Below, piece after piece: positions 29,415 through 39,871 of a stretch of DNA of 64,000 nucleotides. Location of the stretch: positions 124,001-188,000 of the forward strand of contig DF239016.1 of the NCBI GenBank assembly GCA_000507305.1. The letters are read 5' to 3'. Both the position numbers and the translations under genes were made by a program. The notes under the pieces are model-generated. The model had not been told where the DNA came from, did not search any database, and saw nothing but the letters and a program-made list of their open reading frames with translations. Position 1 is the first letter of the stretch. Every line of letters starts with the position of its first letter. Source of the stretch: Breviolum minutum Mf 1.05b.01. Its lineage: Eukaryota; Sar; Dinophyceae; Suessiales; Symbiodiniaceae.

Positions 29415-30343
29415 CCATGGTGACCTTTGGAATCCCATTTTTGAACGTGTCCAAAACATATGTCACCGTGTAATGATGATCTAAGTTTAAGCGCACTCCG
29501 ATGAAACGGATTGGAAAAGTCAAGCAAATGCCAGGGTTGATACTGAAGCCAAACGAGCAATTACAGTAGATCATCGTGAAACTTTTGAGTATTTAACACC
29601 AAAGTTCAACACTACCTCAAAAGAAGGATAATCCAATACCAAGTAATGATTTTCCAAGTACAGCCAGCTGTGTTTGAATTCAATCACCGAAAACAATCTT
29701 CAGAAATCGCGTTGCAAGAGAATCGTGAGCGAGCACAACAAATGGTTTTGCCGATAGAACCTCATTACCAAATTCAACATGATATCACTTATGCAGAGTG
29801 CAGCAGGTGTATTTATGGCACTGGTTTTCTTTTTGATTGGCACAAGTTGCAAACACCCCATAATTGGGAACAATCTCCACATCACTCAACGTATTACGTT
29901 GAACTCATGCTTCAATTTATTTTTCACCACATTTGCATATCCACCTGTTCTTTGGGGGCTTTGTCAAAAACGAAATGTGAAAAATGGGGGGGTGTAAACA
30001 TGGTATAAGAACCCATAGGATTTCGGGGCTTCCGATGGATTCTTAGATGTCGCCACCCCTAAGACTCCAGGTGCGTCCGATTGGAAAGACTGTTACATTC
30101 CACCGAATTCGATTGTAAGGGATGTTAAATTGGAACCTTCAAAACCCTATGAACGATGGGGAGGGGTGGGAGGGTTCTTAGGGATAATAGTTGCCACAAC
30201 CCCTTACAGTAAGATTCTATGAATGAGGGATAACCCCATAGGATTAGGGATAAGAGTTGCCATAATCATAGGATTAATAATTCGAGATTCTATGGGTTTT
30301 TTATGTTTTTCCCTAACACAACCCCTTTCAACAAAAACACATT
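29415..30343. other. stretch without a supportable gene
   Basis: Frames at 29646-30008 (plus) and 29700-29885 (minus) lack motifs. From 30040 to 30290 there are several CCCTAAGACTCCAGG, ATAGGATTAGGGATAAGAGT and GGGAGGGTTCTTAGGGATA blocks, degenerate M-like repeats. Confidence 0.45.
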
Positions 30344-30432
30344 GGCTACTCCCCTGAAAAATTAACATGTCCCCTGAAAATCAGTGGTTGTTTCAGATGC
30401 ATTAGTCCCTCCCTTTAGGGGGACATTCGTTC
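30344..30432. repeat. scrambled family G fragment
   Basis: CTCCCCTGAAAAATTAACATG followed directly by a second CCCCTGAAAATCAG and TAGTCCCTCCCTTTAGGGG. Confidence 0.45.
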
Positions 30433-30499
30433 GTTTTCGGGGGTGCTAAGCAAATTGGCAAATATCATGTTTGCCAAGGTACCTAGAATCCGATTTAAA

Positions 30500-30575
30500 G
30501 TCTCACCTAGACCAACCATACCAAACCGCCAATGCCTGGGCCTGGTGGTTTGGGGATTGGTGAGAGTCCCTTATG
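30500..30575. repeat. family Q short palindrome (Q3)
   Basis: ACCAACCATACCAAACCGCC and GGTGGTTTGGGGATTGGTG around CCTGGG. Confidence 0.5.
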
Positions 30576-30596
30576 AAACGGGATGTTTTGCCATCA

Positions 30597-30703
30597 CCTG
30601 GAAAGCCAAGCAAGTGCCGTATTTTTAAGGCAGCCTAGTTGCTGGGTTTTAGGGGGCCCATTTCGTTGCCTAAAAAAAAATAGGACACAAAAGGCGTTCC
30701 AGG
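30597..30703. mobile_element. family H element (H3)
   Basis: CCTGGAAAGCCAAGCAAGTGCC to AAGGCGTTCCAGG, flanked by CA on both sides. Confidence 0.85.
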
Positions 30704-30886
30704 CAGTTGAAAATTTTGAAAACCCCTAGATGTCAATGACCTTCTGAAATTAATAGTCCCCTGGAAAAAAAACCTTACTACAATAACGGTCTTCAACTCG
30801 TTTTTGTCTTCGATGCAGACCTGAAGGTATCTCGCATCAGACCTCTTTTTCCATTTTGCACATGTTTCTCCCATATAAGGGTTTCC

Positions 30887-30980
30887 TAAAATGGTGGTAC
30901 CCAACAACCATGGGGTTTTCCTACTAAAAATGATCATTTTGGGGGGTGAAATGGGGGTACCACCATTTCAGGAAACACCC
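30887..30980. mobile_element. family E element (E5)
   Basis: AAGGGTTTCCTAAAATGGTGG to CAGGAAACACCC, flanked by ATAT (30883-30886, 30981-30984). ATAACGGTCTT occurs both upstream (30783) and downstream (31001). Confidence 0.85.
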
Positions 30981-31072
30981 ATATCTTGCCAGAAAAAAAA
31001 ATAACGGTCTTTTCAGAACGGCCCTCTTGAATTCATGGTCGGACTTGGACTTGGGCACCCATAACCCCCAAA

Positions 31073-31186
31073 CCCATAGGATCCCCATGGGGCTGCTATA
31101 TCAATATCTACTTGTATACATTGACCCTAAAAAATCAACTATATCAATGTAGGTAAATCTACCTTTCCTCCCATGGATCCTCCAGG
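31073..31186. mobile_element. family D element (D10)
   Basis: CCCATAGGATCCCCATGGGG to CCCATGGATCCTCCAGG; the inner TTTACCTACATT arm is diverged. Confidence 0.65.
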
Positions 31187-31201
31187 AAAACCCGAAGTTT
31201 T

Positions 31202-31325
31202 TTGGGATTTGACTTCAGATTGCGCAGGTATCTCAGTGACATTTGCATCGGACCGAAGTTAGCCTTGGAGGCCATGCGCAACATCGAACGGTGCGGAAGC
31301 CCTAAAAGGTCTCCGCGAAGGAAAA
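31202..31325 (+). CDS. exon-like frame
   Basis: Reads GFDFRLRRYLSDICIGPKLA and LEAMRNIERCGSPKRSPRR just before element B8. Basic and helical in character. No family is recognised, and the frame runs on into B8. Confidence 0.35.
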
Positions 31326-31333
31326 CCAGGGGT

Positions 31334-31477
31334 GCTTGGAGAATCATCCCAGTGAGTAAGTGGTTAGTAACCCCCATTTATAAGCCATTTAGCCCATTTG
31401 GAAGGGGAATAACCCTACTTAGGGGACTTACTAACCATGGTTATTAACCACTTACTAAATGGGATGATCCTCCAAGT
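31334..31477. mobile_element. family B element (B8)
   Basis: GCTTGGAGAATCATCCCAG to GGGATGATCCTCCAAGT. Confidence 0.85.
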
Positions 31478-31518
31478 CGTCACGGAAGAATTCGACCCCT
31501 TTATTTTGGTTGGGATTA

Positions 31519-31668
31519 CAAGTTGGGCCCGTTCAATCCTTTTTAAATGGAGTTATTTCACCCCCTTTTAATGGCCTTATAATTAAATGGGTGAAAACCC
31601 TGGAGTTCTGACCCCATGGAGCTTGGAGTTACGGGCCCCTACTTATGACTGGTAGGGGGCCGACCTTG
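31519..31668. mobile_element. family K element (K3)
   Basis: CAAGTTGGGCCCG to GGGGGCCGACCTTG between TA dinucleotides. Confidence 0.65.
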
Positions 31669-31849
31669 TACCACATCACTTCGAATGTAGAAATATCTCT
31701 AGACAACTGGTACTTCTCAGGTTCAGACTGGATCCATAGAGCATCATTTTTGCTATCTATGTTCAACTTCGGGGACATCAATGATCCTGTGGGACCATTT
31801 TCTCGTTGAAGAAACAGGGAGTGTATGAAAAGATATCCATTTTTTGGGG

Positions 31850-31915
31850 GGATATAAACACGGCAAATTTATAGTATGTTTTGAGTGATTTGCCCGAAAT
31901 AGTGCATTCATGTCC
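31850..31915. repeat. family V fragment
   Basis: GCAAATTTATAGTATGTTTTG, GATTTGCCCGAAATAGTGCATT; shared with 37925-38025, 38535-38640 and 56265-56350. Confidence 0.5.
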
Positions 31916-32043
31916 CCTGTTTAAAGGAAACCTGATGTTGAACGATGTTGGGCGTTGAACATGGGGGGTTGAAATGATGTATGAAAATGATGCATCCCAA
32001 ATCTACCCAAATCAATCGATGATGTCACCATCACGTTGCCCTA

Positions 32044-32174
32044 CTGGGATTTGTCTTTGTTGGTGATTTTTTTAACTTTCTACCATGGGATTCATCACCA
32101 AAACCGCCATTTGGATCCATTTGGGAGAATATGTTTGGAACTTTTTCCAAGCAACGAAGAGTCGCAAATCCAAG
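32044..32174. mobile_element. family J element (J5)
   Basis: CTGGGATTTGTCTTTGTTGGTG to AGAGTCGCAAATCCAAG, flanked by CCTA on both sides (32040-32043, 32175-32178). Confidence 0.85.
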
Positions 32175-32467
32175 CCTAAGAGTAGTCAGGGGCAATCCAG
32201 GCACCCAAATTGGCCATATCAAATGTTTTCCCGGTACAGTAATTGATCTACCTTTTGGTATTTGTGCCATCTATTTTGACCTCAGGTTGCCCAATTTTTT
32301 TCTTACCTGCCGAATGGTGGGAATTTTCATCGGCCTTTCTTTGGTTGACAGTAAGCATTTGGCATGTTTAAGGGAAGGCCGGCTTCTGGCAAGATTCCTT
32401 GTTGTTCAATATTTACTCATAATATACCATCAACCCCCAAACCCCAACATATCCCACACCATTAATA
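32175..32467. other. no supportable gene
   Basis: A plus frame (32131-32514) reads through here but starts in J5 and ends in F3, so it is not called. Confidence 0.45.
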
Positions 32468-32568
32468 CTGTTGATGGAAGAAATTTTGCACCTGGGATGT
32501 ATAAATCCTCGTAAATAGTGGGATATTTACCACCACATCAACTGGTGCAGGATTTTTTCCATCAACAG
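32468..32568. mobile_element. family F element (F3), best copy
   Basis: CTGTTGATGGAAGAAATTTTG to ATTTTTTCCATCAACAG, flanked by TA on both sides. Confidence 0.9.
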
Positions 32569-32730
32569 TAGGCGGTTTAATTTGCGGCCTTAGAGTAAGA
32601 TGAGGGAGTTGATCTTTAATTGGCAAAAACTTTGGAATAGTCCCGGATATACCTGCAGCCCACCTTTAGCCTTTTCAGCTGATTCTGTGGGAGTGAAATA
32701 CTAATCACTACAAGCTTTCACGTTTCTTAA

Positions 32731-32820
32731 CTAGGTTGTGGTTTCAAGCATGTTTTATGTTTACTGTTTACCCCTGGGAAATGATCCAATTTGACTAATA
32801 TGGTTGAAACCACCAACCAG
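32731..32820. mobile_element. family A element (A5), shortened
   Basis: CTAGGTTGTGGTTTCAAGC to GGTTGAAACCACCAACCAG. Confidence 0.75.
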
Positions 32821-32838
32821 CCAAGTTTGAGTAGTTAC

Positions 32839-32944
32839 CGTGATTTGTTTTTTCAGGTGATTTTTTACTTTTTACCAGGTGTAAATCATGTAAGGGATAA
32901 TATTTTTGGAACTTGTTTCCAAGCATCTTGACTAAGCAAATCCC
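32839..32944. mobile_element. family J element (J6)
   Basis: CGTGATTTGTTTTTTCAGGTG to TTGACTAAGCAAATCCCAG. Confidence 0.7.
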
Positions 32945-33012
32945 AGCAATGCATGGTCTATTTGCTTGCATTTAAGGGTACTTGAAATTGAAAAGGGTTG
33001 TCGCTACATACC

Positions 33013-33138
33013 ACTAGGATGTCCCAGGAAGTTAGTAAATGATTGGTAAATGGGTTATAACATACTTATAAATGGGGTATAATGGGGTTATAACCCACTG
33101 ATCCTAACCTTTGATCCTAACTTCCTGGGACATGCAAG
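33013..33138. mobile_element. family C element (C6)
   Basis: CTAGGATGTCCCAGGAAGTTAG to CTAACTTCCTGGGACATGCAAG. Confidence 0.85.
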
Positions 33139-33211
33139 CACCATATCACATCCAGTCATGGTCTCAGATATTGAAACATTGCCCTTTCAATGCAACAAAT
33201 CACTCATTTTC

Positions 33212-33308
33212 TGGATCCATGGTCCACGATTGTATACCTATATGAATGGCATAGATTTATGGTTTTCATGCAGGTAGATTGTATGCAGTCCCATATGTCA
33301 TCCTATGG
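33212..33308. mobile_element. family D element (D11), diverged
   Basis: CTGGATCCATGGTCCACG, TTTTCATGCAGGTAGATTG and CATCCTATGG. Confidence 0.5.
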
Positions 33309-33336
33309 AAATATGTTTAGGTTTCATTGATTTTCA

Positions 33337-33672
33337 TTGCCATTCTCAGAAGGTTTTTTTTTCAGAAGGGCTTCTGAAGATCAGCTTCCATCCCCCGCTT
33401 TCCTTGAAGACAAAAAGTCGTGTCGACTCGCCGTGTCCTTGGCTTCAGCATCAGGTGGGGTTTTAAAACCCCCAAAAAAGATAGCCACCATTTTTGTCTT
33501 GAGGAAGATGACATGGGCGACAATAAATGCCAACCACGAAACTAAGGGGGCACATGTGTGTATAGTATGTTTCCAAGACATGTTAAGACAGTCTTGTTCC
33601 ATGCTGACATTGCAAACCGTAAGGGACATCACCCAAAAATACAAAGATGTTCCAACTGCATTTCGCGGCTAG
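33337..33672 (+). CDS. hypothetical ORF, 111 codons
   Basis: Non-ATG start. The C-terminal half (KMTWATINANHETKGAHVCI and TLQTVRDITQKYKDVPTAF) looks protein-like and ends in TAG. No repeat element overlaps, which favours real coding somewhat. An 87-codon minus frame overlaps. No family is recognised. Confidence 0.32.
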   Translation: MPFSEGFFFRRASEDQLPSPAFLEDKKSCRLAVSLASASGGVLKPPKKIATIFVLRKMTWATINANHETKGAHVCIVCFQDMLRQSCSMLTLQTVRDITQKYKDVPTAFRG

Positions 33673-33969
33673 GTTGGTTGTGCTTAGTATGGCATAGTAG
33701 TTTTACTTGTTCTTTTTCGATGTTTTTGTTCGCCATGAACGAAGCCTGTTTCACCCACTTCCCATGCTAGCGAACTCCACTGCAAAAATATCTTAGCTAC
33801 AAAGGCAACCTTTACCAGACTCCTTTGAACCGTCACACCGGTTTGGTGAACCATGGAATTGGAGGTGGAGTTTGGGTATCACGACTGGCTCGGTGATAGG
33901 TGCTGAGGTTGTCAAAGCTACTTGATGAGTCCAAAACACTGCTTGTTTGCTGTATGGGAGGGATTGCAC

Positions 33970-34070
33970 ACCCGAGATTTAACATAGATACCCAAAATAG
34001 GCACGTCTAGAAGGAGATACATGTTCCAGGGGCCATCGTTTTTGGTATTTATGTTAAATTTCAGGGGTGT
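33970..34070. mobile_element. family G element (G14), GAAGTTTAAC subtype
   Basis: CACCCGAGATTTAACATAG to TATGTTAAATTTCAGGGGTG. Confidence 0.65.
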
Positions 34071-34243
34071 ACAATATCCGGTTATATTGGGGGCATTACA
34101 ATACTTAAGGCATTCTGGGGATCCCTATGAACTAATCAGTATAAAGGAATGTCATATGGGGTTTTGAACTGGCCAAATTTTCCAAAACCTTGGTCGGTTG
34201 GATGTTTTGGGGGGAAGCACTAATATTACATGATAGGGATGAG

Positions 34244-34366
34244 TACTGGGATGTCCCAGGAATTTCGTAAAGGGTTAGTAAATGGGTTATAACCTACCTA
34301 TAAATAGGATATATTGGGCTATAAGCCACGTACTGACCATTTACTAATTGGTGGGACATCCAAGTA
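34244..34366. mobile_element. family C element (C7)
   Basis: TA-CTGGGATGTCCCAGG to GGTGGGACATCCAAG-TA. Confidence 0.85.
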
Positions 34367-34566
34367 TATGTTGCATTGTTGCGAATCCCTTGTTCAACAA
34401 GGCAAAAATAACGTATAATATACCCGTGTATGAGATTTGAGGATATGTTTTTTTGTTATGGTGGCTCTTTTCGGAAATCCCACAAAAACGTATTTTCGCC
34501 ATTTTGCGGATGTTAAAACCACATACACTATGGTGTATTTTGGGTCCATGTAATAAAAAGAGTCAG

Positions 34567-34720
34567 GGGATAGTTGGATGTACCCTTACCAACGTACCCC
34601 TATGGGAAGTCCCTACATAAGCCCTATGTAGTGGGTATTTATGGGGTTATAATCCCCAAGAACCCCTGGAGAACACAATAAATACCACGGGTACACTGTT
34701 CGGGGTACAATTGTCCCTTG
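34567..34720. repeat. family T palindrome (T2)
   Basis: GTACCCTTACCAACGTACCCC, TAGTGGGTATTTATGGGG and CACGGGTACACTGTTCGGGG. Confidence 0.5.
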
Positions 34721-34828
34721 AAAGAGTTCAATTCTTTGATTTCTTCCTCCTATATCTTCGTTTTTTTCCCCAATGAAAACGCCAGGTTGGCCTACCTTGG
34801 CTTTTCGTGAGACTTAGGTTGATGTTTT

Positions 34829-34926
34829 TCCCCTGAAAACTAACGAGACATTGGCAAATCTCCATGTTCAATAGGAAATACATCTTCTGGTGGATTTTCC
34901 AGTGTCATGCTAGTTTTCGGGGGATA
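34829..34926. mobile_element. family G element (G15), CCCCTGAAAAC subtype
   Basis: TCCCCTGAAAACTAACGAGACA to TGTCATGCTAGTTTTCGGGGGA. Confidence 0.65.
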
Positions 34927-35039
34927 AGATTTGGTAAATGCTATTAATAAAATCCACGCCAAAACACACATACATGTGCGATGTTCGAACTAAGTCGTTG
35001 AAAACTTTCTACTTGGAGAATCTTGCAGCTGTTCAAACC

Positions 35040-35156
35040 CTAGTCTTCCAAAATCCCCCAAATAGATAGTGAGTAGGTATTTGGACCCCCTAAAGGCCTT
35101 CTCAGGAGATGTTTATGGATTCAAACACCTACTCACAAGGTATTTGGAAGACTAGG
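35040..35156. mobile_element. family N element (N1)
   Basis: CTAGTCTTCCAAAATCC, AGTAGGTATTTGGACCCCC and the complementary CACCTACTCACAAGG then TTTGGAAGACTAGGG. Confidence 0.75.
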
Positions 35157-35325
35157 GAAATGAATTTGTATGAATTTGAATCCCGTCTTCAAAAGAAAAG
35201 GTGGGGGGAACACCCCAAGATTTAAGGGGTGAAGTATTAGATTTTTTTCAAATAATTTGCCCAGAATCCATAGTTACCCATAGATAACCATGGTGTCTTG
35301 GGTACGTAACATGTGAACCCACAGT

Positions 35326-35430
35326 ACCCATTGGGACGAAAGGTATATTTACCTACATGTTTGGTTGATTTTTATTTGTTTTCATGTAGGTATACCTAGG
35401 TATACCTATACCATACACGTGATCCCATGG
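35326..35430. mobile_element. family D element (D12), diverged
   Basis: ACCCATTGGGACGAAAGG with TATATTTACCTACATG, then CATGTAGGTATACC occurring beside a second TAGGTATACC. Confidence 0.6.
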
Positions 35431-35477
35431 TGGCAAGGGCTTTTTTATTTACAGGGCATTTTTAGGCATAGGTCAAT

Positions 35478-35620
35478 GGTTGTTTCTGGTTCCCTTAATA
35501 GGTGGGATCGGTACCATATAATCCCCCTTGCTTGGCAGTATATTTCCCACCTATATACCACTTGTAGTCCTTGCGAAAATTGGGTGATGAAATATGGTAC
35601 CTTCCTCCCACCGTTTTAAG
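35478..35620. repeat. family W repeat (W1)
   Basis: GTTTCTGGTTCCCTTAATAGG to CCGTTTTAAGGGAACC, with TATATACCACTTGTAGTCC inside. Shares its first 40 bases with 59775-59815. Confidence 0.6.
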
Positions 35621-35740
35621 GGAACCTTTCGGAAACTCCTTAGGCATAGGGGGAGTTTTCCCTTTCGAAAAAAAAAATCTGTCGGTTCCAGGAGTTACTC
35701 GAGCTCCTAACGGAGCAACAGAAAGAGCTCCTCTTGAATC
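35621..35740. repeat. family R repeat (R2)
   Basis: GGGGGAGTTTTCCCTTTCGAAA then GGAGTTACTCGAGCTCC, the R1 blocks in reverse orientation. Confidence 0.5.
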
Positions 35741-35782
35741 TTGGCCAAGAAGAAAAACCAAAAGAAGGGAAAGGTTAACCCT

Positions 35783-35866
35783 ACTTGGAGGATCATCCCA
35801 GTTAGTAGGTGGTTAATAACCATGGTTAATTAGTCCCCTAACTAGGGTTGTTCCCTTTCCAAATGG
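35783..35866. mobile_element. family B element, left half (B9)
   Basis: TA-CTTGGAGGATCATCCCAG to TTCCCTTTCCAAATGG; right half absent. Confidence 0.7.
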
Positions 35867-35935
35867 TTTACCCTCCGGTAAACTAAGATGGGCCATGGAA
35901 AATCCCCACTTTTTCATAGGAAATACATCTTCAAA

Positions 35936-36031
35936 ATGGTGGATTAACATGGAACATAATCATAGGGGTTTGGAAGATCATTTTCCTTTCTAAATGGGTG
36001 ATTTGTATGTTCCATGTTAATCTTCCAGGGT
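35936..36031. mobile_element. family U element (U1)
   Basis: GGATTAACATGGAACATAATC to GTTCCATGTTAATCTTCCAGGG, nearly identical to 50198-50299. Confidence 0.75.
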
Positions 36032-36124
36032 GTAACCCTAGACATCCAAATATCTCCTGAGGTTCGGTGTTTGAAGTATCCTTTTGCGGTGGTTCTGAGG
36101 TTTTATGGGGGGTTTTATGGTCCC

Positions 36125-36295
36125 TACTTGGAGGATCATCCCGTTTAAGAAGTGGTTCATAACCATGCTTAGTAAGTCCCCCCAAGTCCTGGGGTTGTTG
36201 TTCCCGGCCCCTTCCAAATGGCCTTTCCATGGCGTGGCTTACCAATTGAGGTTTCGCCCTAAGTACTCGCACTAACTGGGATGATCCTCCAAGTA
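36125..36295. mobile_element. family B element (B10)
   Basis: TA-CTTGGAGGATCATCCCG to TGGGATGATCCTCCAAG-TA. Confidence 0.85.
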
Positions 36296-36710
36296 AAGGA
36301 TGAAAAAGTGTGCCCAAAAACCCAGTTATCAGTAGGATTTTTTCGCTCCACTTATAGGGTTATAAATCCCAGTTACCGATTTTTAAGGCCGTTTATAACA
36401 AAAGAAGGGAAAGGTTGAAAAGCGGGGCCCCAAAAAACTCCAGTTGCGAAAGTAGGGTTATGTGTGTAGCTCCACTTATTTGGAGGGTGTTTTTTTCAAG
36501 AAAAACACCCAGTGTGTCCCATTTATGAAGATTTTTTTTTTCAAAAGAAGTCTAGTAGTGGCCTTTAACATGATACTCCTTAAAATGGTGGTTTCTAGCG
36601 TATTTGGGCAAGATTACCCTATAGGACCTAGTTGCCTTGTGTGTATAATTTTTGTCCGGCTTTGACTGCCCAGTCTTGCCTCGGGGTTTCCAAAACGTCA
36701 GGTTTACAGC
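36296..36710. other. no supportable gene
   Basis: A K-like block (CTCCACTTATAGGGTTATAAATCCCAG) lies at about 36345. Frames 36462-36665 and minus 36552-36821 have no motif. Confidence 0.45.
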
Positions 36711-36870
36711 CCTATTAGGTGGGCCCAAAAACCAGTCATTTTTTTGGGGGGTGAAATGACTCCACTTATAGTAAGTGAAAAAAAAAAGACACAGTGAAAA
36801 ACCCCATGTATTTCCGGCCATTTATGGGGTTGATATCATCCCATTTATAACTGGTCTGGGCCCACCTTGT
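36711..36870. mobile_element. family K element (K4)
   Basis: TTAGGTGGGCCCAAAAACC to CTGGGCCCACCTTG with TTTATGGGGTTGATATC inside. Confidence 0.6.
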
Positions 36871-37375
36871 ATGTTGTATGATCATTCTGATGCGTCTGCG
36901 TAAACGCAATGGCAGTTTTTTTCTTATGGGGACCATATGTTAAATTTTCCTTGCGCACTTGGCTTTTGCAAGCTTACGTGACTCAGGGCCTGCTTACTTA
37001 AGCCTTTTATGACACAACTCCTTCAACTCACATAAAGGGAGGTTTTGGAACATTCTCAAGTGGCAAGAAACACTGAAATCCAAGCACAGCACTTGGAATT
37101 TCTGAATACCACACATTGGAGTGCGGGCAGCATATGGGTATCTTTATGATAAGTTTCATCTTTGAAGATCCAACTCCAACCTTGGGAAATGGATCGAGAG
37201 GATCCAGATCAAGGACTTTCCAGCAATGGGTTGAAGCCACCACAAAGAACTAGGCAACTAGATATTGGATGCAATGATGTTTTGCTAGCCAAAACCAACA
37301 TGTCCCATAAACAAAAGCGACTATTTCAATGGGAAATCAATCTTCCAACCATTCTTTTTCAAGGGACATCTTAGT
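36871..37375. other. no supportable gene
   Basis: A short M-less, repeat-poor stretch. Frames 37162-37374 (plus) and 37028-37243 (minus) overlap and are not separable by eye. CTCAGGGCC and TTTCAAGGGACATC are isolated family-like ends. Confidence 0.4.
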
Positions 37376-37474
37376 CTAGGTGGTGGTTTCAAATATGTTT
37401 TATTTTCACCCCTATTTGGAGAAGATTCCCTTTTTGGCTAATATTTTTCAGATTGGGTTGCAACCACCAACCAG
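37376..37474. mobile_element. family A element (A6)
   Basis: CTAGGTGGTGGTTTCAAATATG to GGGTTGCAACCACCAACCAG. Confidence 0.85.
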
Positions 37475-37515
37475 AAACCCATTAATGAGCCCCTTTGCTT
37501 TAGCATGATAGAAAT

Positions 37516-37866
37516 TTGATCAGTAGCCCTTTCATGTTTTGGGTAAATATTCCAATCCCAAAACAGGCATTTAGGGATACAGCCCCCATGGGATCCCCTT
37601 CAAAAACCCTGGTCGTTTTGTTCCACGGACCGAGGCTGGCAGATCAGCAACGAGAGGTGTGGGCTCGTTCCTTGGATTCCTCCTTTCAACATATTCTGCG
37701 TCGATATGGAGGCACACCCGCAAAAAAAAGGAAAGGGCGGTTGGTTACTTGGCCAATGGCTAAAACGGCTTACAGTAAACTTTTTTTGGGATTACATATA
37801 TTTACTTCGGAAAATAAGCCGTTCAAAGTTCAAACTTTTATTTCAGGGTCCAGGACGGCTAAGTGA
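37516..37866 (+). CDS. hypothetical ORF, coding-like middle part
   Basis: 117 codons from ATG. From about 37600 it reads TLVVLFHGPRLADQQREVWA, FQHILRRYGGTPAKKRKGRL and VTWPMAKTAYSKLFLG. That stretch is basic and well mixed and not part of any repeat. No domain is recognised. The first 25 codons look less protein-like. Confidence 0.38.
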   Translation: MISSPFMFWVNIPIPKQAFRDTAPMGSPSKTLVVLFHGPRLADQQREVWARSLDSSFQHILRRYGGTPAKKRKGRLVTWPMAKTAYSKLFLGLHIFTSENKPFKVQTFISGSRTAK

Positions 37867-37924
37867 GAAGGGGAAAGGGGGAATTCACGGATGGAAAACG
37901 AGGCCACTATGACAGGGGTCATTG

Positions 37925-38025
37925 AATGGGACCGATATTGGGGAGATCAAACGTGATGCAAATATATAGTAAATATATAAATTTTGAGGGAATTTCCTTA
38001 TAAAGTGCATTGTTTGGGTTTTTAT
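37925..38025. repeat. family V repeat
   Basis: GGGACCGATATTGGGGAGATC, TTTTGAGGGAATTTCC and AAAGTGCATTGTTTGGG; no clear terminal palindrome. Confidence 0.55.
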
Positions 38026-38029
38026 GGGG

Positions 38030-38330
38030 GTTTACTTGTCAGTGGCTAATAACCATGATGATTGCTAGTCCCCTAAGGGTAGTGTTGTGGGACCCCTTCT
38101 AATTTGATTGATCTTCCACATGGCCTTCCAAATGGCCTATAAATGGTGGTTATAGGTAGCCTTTCAATAAGTAGTTCATAGGTAGCCTATCCAATTATTC
38201 ACGTGGGAGGCATTACTTGGAGGATGGGACCCCATTCGTACAAAGTGGTTAGAGCCAAACCCCATTTATAGGCCATGTTAATGGTGATTTTGAAAGGGGA
38301 ACAACCACAAGAATTGGGGTTATAACCCCT
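38030..38330. repeat. rearranged family B pieces (B18/B19)
   Basis: AGTCCCCTAAGGGTAGTG and CCTTCCAAATGGCCTATAAATGG, then CTTGGAGGATGGGACCCC. The pieces are out of order and lack complementary ends. Confidence 0.5.
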
Positions 38331-38335
38331 ATTCT

Positions 38336-38400
38336 TGGATGTTGCAGGAAGTCAGTAAAAGGTTAGGAATAGTGGGTTACAACCCTGATATATCCCATTT
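38336..38400. repeat. family C fragment (C12)
   Basis: TTGGATGTTGCAGGAAGTCAG then GTGGGTTACAACCC. Confidence 0.5.
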
Positions 38401-38534
38401 ATAAGCAGGGTATGTCCTATGGTACTGTTTGGGGTTACTTGTCCCCTCCTGGGACCCCGCTCTTTTCGATCGTTTGAACGAGGTAAGAGGTAAAAGCCAT
38501 GCCAAAGTGACCTCGAGCAAACCAGGGCATCATG

Positions 38535-38640
38535 AAACGGGACCCATATATTGGGGTTAATCAAAGAACTGCAAATGTATGGGTCATTTTGAGGGATTTC
38601 CCGAAAGTAATAGTGCATTTTTTGGGGGGGGTTGGCAATA
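38535..38640. repeat. family V repeat
   Basis: CGGGACCCATATATTGGGG, TTTTGAGGGATTTCCCG and TAGTGCATTTTTTGGG. Bases 38641-38957 hold nothing recognisable. Confidence 0.55.
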
Positions 38641-38957
38641 TAATTACCCCCCTTTAAACAGTAAACTTTTGGTGATTATATATTAGTAGGGGAAACAAAG
38701 CTTACCTGGTCGGATTGGCTGAGTGAGTCAACCAGCTAACACTGCTTGGCAGGCTCCGGAAGCAAGGGCCCAGAAGAGAGTTCGGGGACAGAAAGCATGG
38801 AAGTGCCTCAGTGTAAATGGTGGTAACTACCTACCGTGGTAGCTCATGGAAGTGGTGGGTTTTTTTTTAAGGGAAGTCTTAGGGAGGTTTTTTTTTGGGC
38901 AACGGCAAGGGATCCCTACTCTTCCCTATCCCTAAGCATCCATCTCTCTAGGATTCT

Positions 38958-39060
38958 CTAGGTGGTGGTTTCAAATATTTTTTTTGTTTTCACCCCGATC
39001 CATGGGGAAATAATCCCGGAAAACTTTTACCCCGACACCGTTTGGACAGAAACCACCCAT
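38958..39060. mobile_element. family A element (A7), diverged right half
   Basis: CTAGGTGGTGGTTTCAAATA to ACAGAAACCACCCATTG. Confidence 0.65.
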
Positions 39061-39067
39061 TGCTTTC

Positions 39068-39210
39068 AGGATCAACTCACTTAGCAAGTAGTTAGGATCA
39101 CACCCATTTTAAAGGCCATAAAAAGACCATTGGGAAGGGTCCCACAACCCCACCTAGGGGACTTAAAACCCACGTTGATTAATTACTTAGTGAATGGGAT
39201 GATCCTCCAA
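39068..39210. mobile_element. family B element (B11)
   Basis: GGATCAACTCACTTAGCAAG to GGGATGATCCTCCAA; the left terminus is degraded. Confidence 0.7.
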
Positions 39211-39312
39211 CCCTTGTTAGCCCCTGAAAAAGGATGAATTTCTATCTCACAACTTACTCATGCATTTTCGCCCGGTTCAGGTATTGTTGAAGCAAGAAAT
39301 CAGACCCCACAT

Positions 39313-39456
39313 GAGCTACGAAAAAACCGGGCCTTATTTTCCATTATACTGGTTGGTTAATAGGGGCCCTTAAAATGGTTTATTTTATTCCCTACATAAC
39401 TTGGTAGTAGACTCCCCTATTTACCCTAAACCACCAGGTTTTTTTTTTCATTGCTC
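39313..39456. mobile_element. family L element (L6), inverted orientation
   Basis: GAGCTACGAAAAAACCGGG to TTTTTTTTTTCATTGCTC, flanked by ACAT on both sides (39309-39312, 39457-39460). Confidence 0.85.
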
Positions 39457-39578
39457 ACATGGGTTGATGTTGCTCAAGTGTATCGAGATTGATAGAGATG
39501 TTCGATGTCCATATGAGAGCCGTCAAAAATCAAGGGATCGTCCCGGGTTGTTGTGTTTTTGTTAGTGGGGGCGATAGT

Positions 39579-39699
39579 CAACTAATGGTTAATTGGTGGT
39601 TTGGGATTCTAGGGATCCCTGTATGAAAGGGATTGTTACTGAGGGGTACCCTTAGAATCCCAAACCACCACCCAAACCAACAATTGACCATTGGTTGAT
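39579..39699. mobile_element. family Q palindrome (Q2)
   Basis: TCAACTAATGGTTAATTGGTGG and TTTGGGATTCTAGGG pair with AGAATCCCAAACCACC and CCATTGGTTGA. Confidence 0.75.
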
Positions 39700-39777
39700 G
39701 TAGTAACAAGTTATTCAGGTTATTTACACATAACAAGAAATTATAAGGATGCCGATCCCATCATTCAACAAGCAGTA

Positions 39778-39871
39778 CCCATAGGATCCATGGGACTGGT
39801 ATTTTTACCTGCATGAAAACCTTAAAAATCAGCCAAACCTAGGTAAACATACCATACATGGATTGTATGGG
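39778..39871. mobile_element. family D element (D13)
   Basis: CCCATAGGATCCATGGGACTGG to CATACATGGATTGTATGGG. Confidence 0.85.
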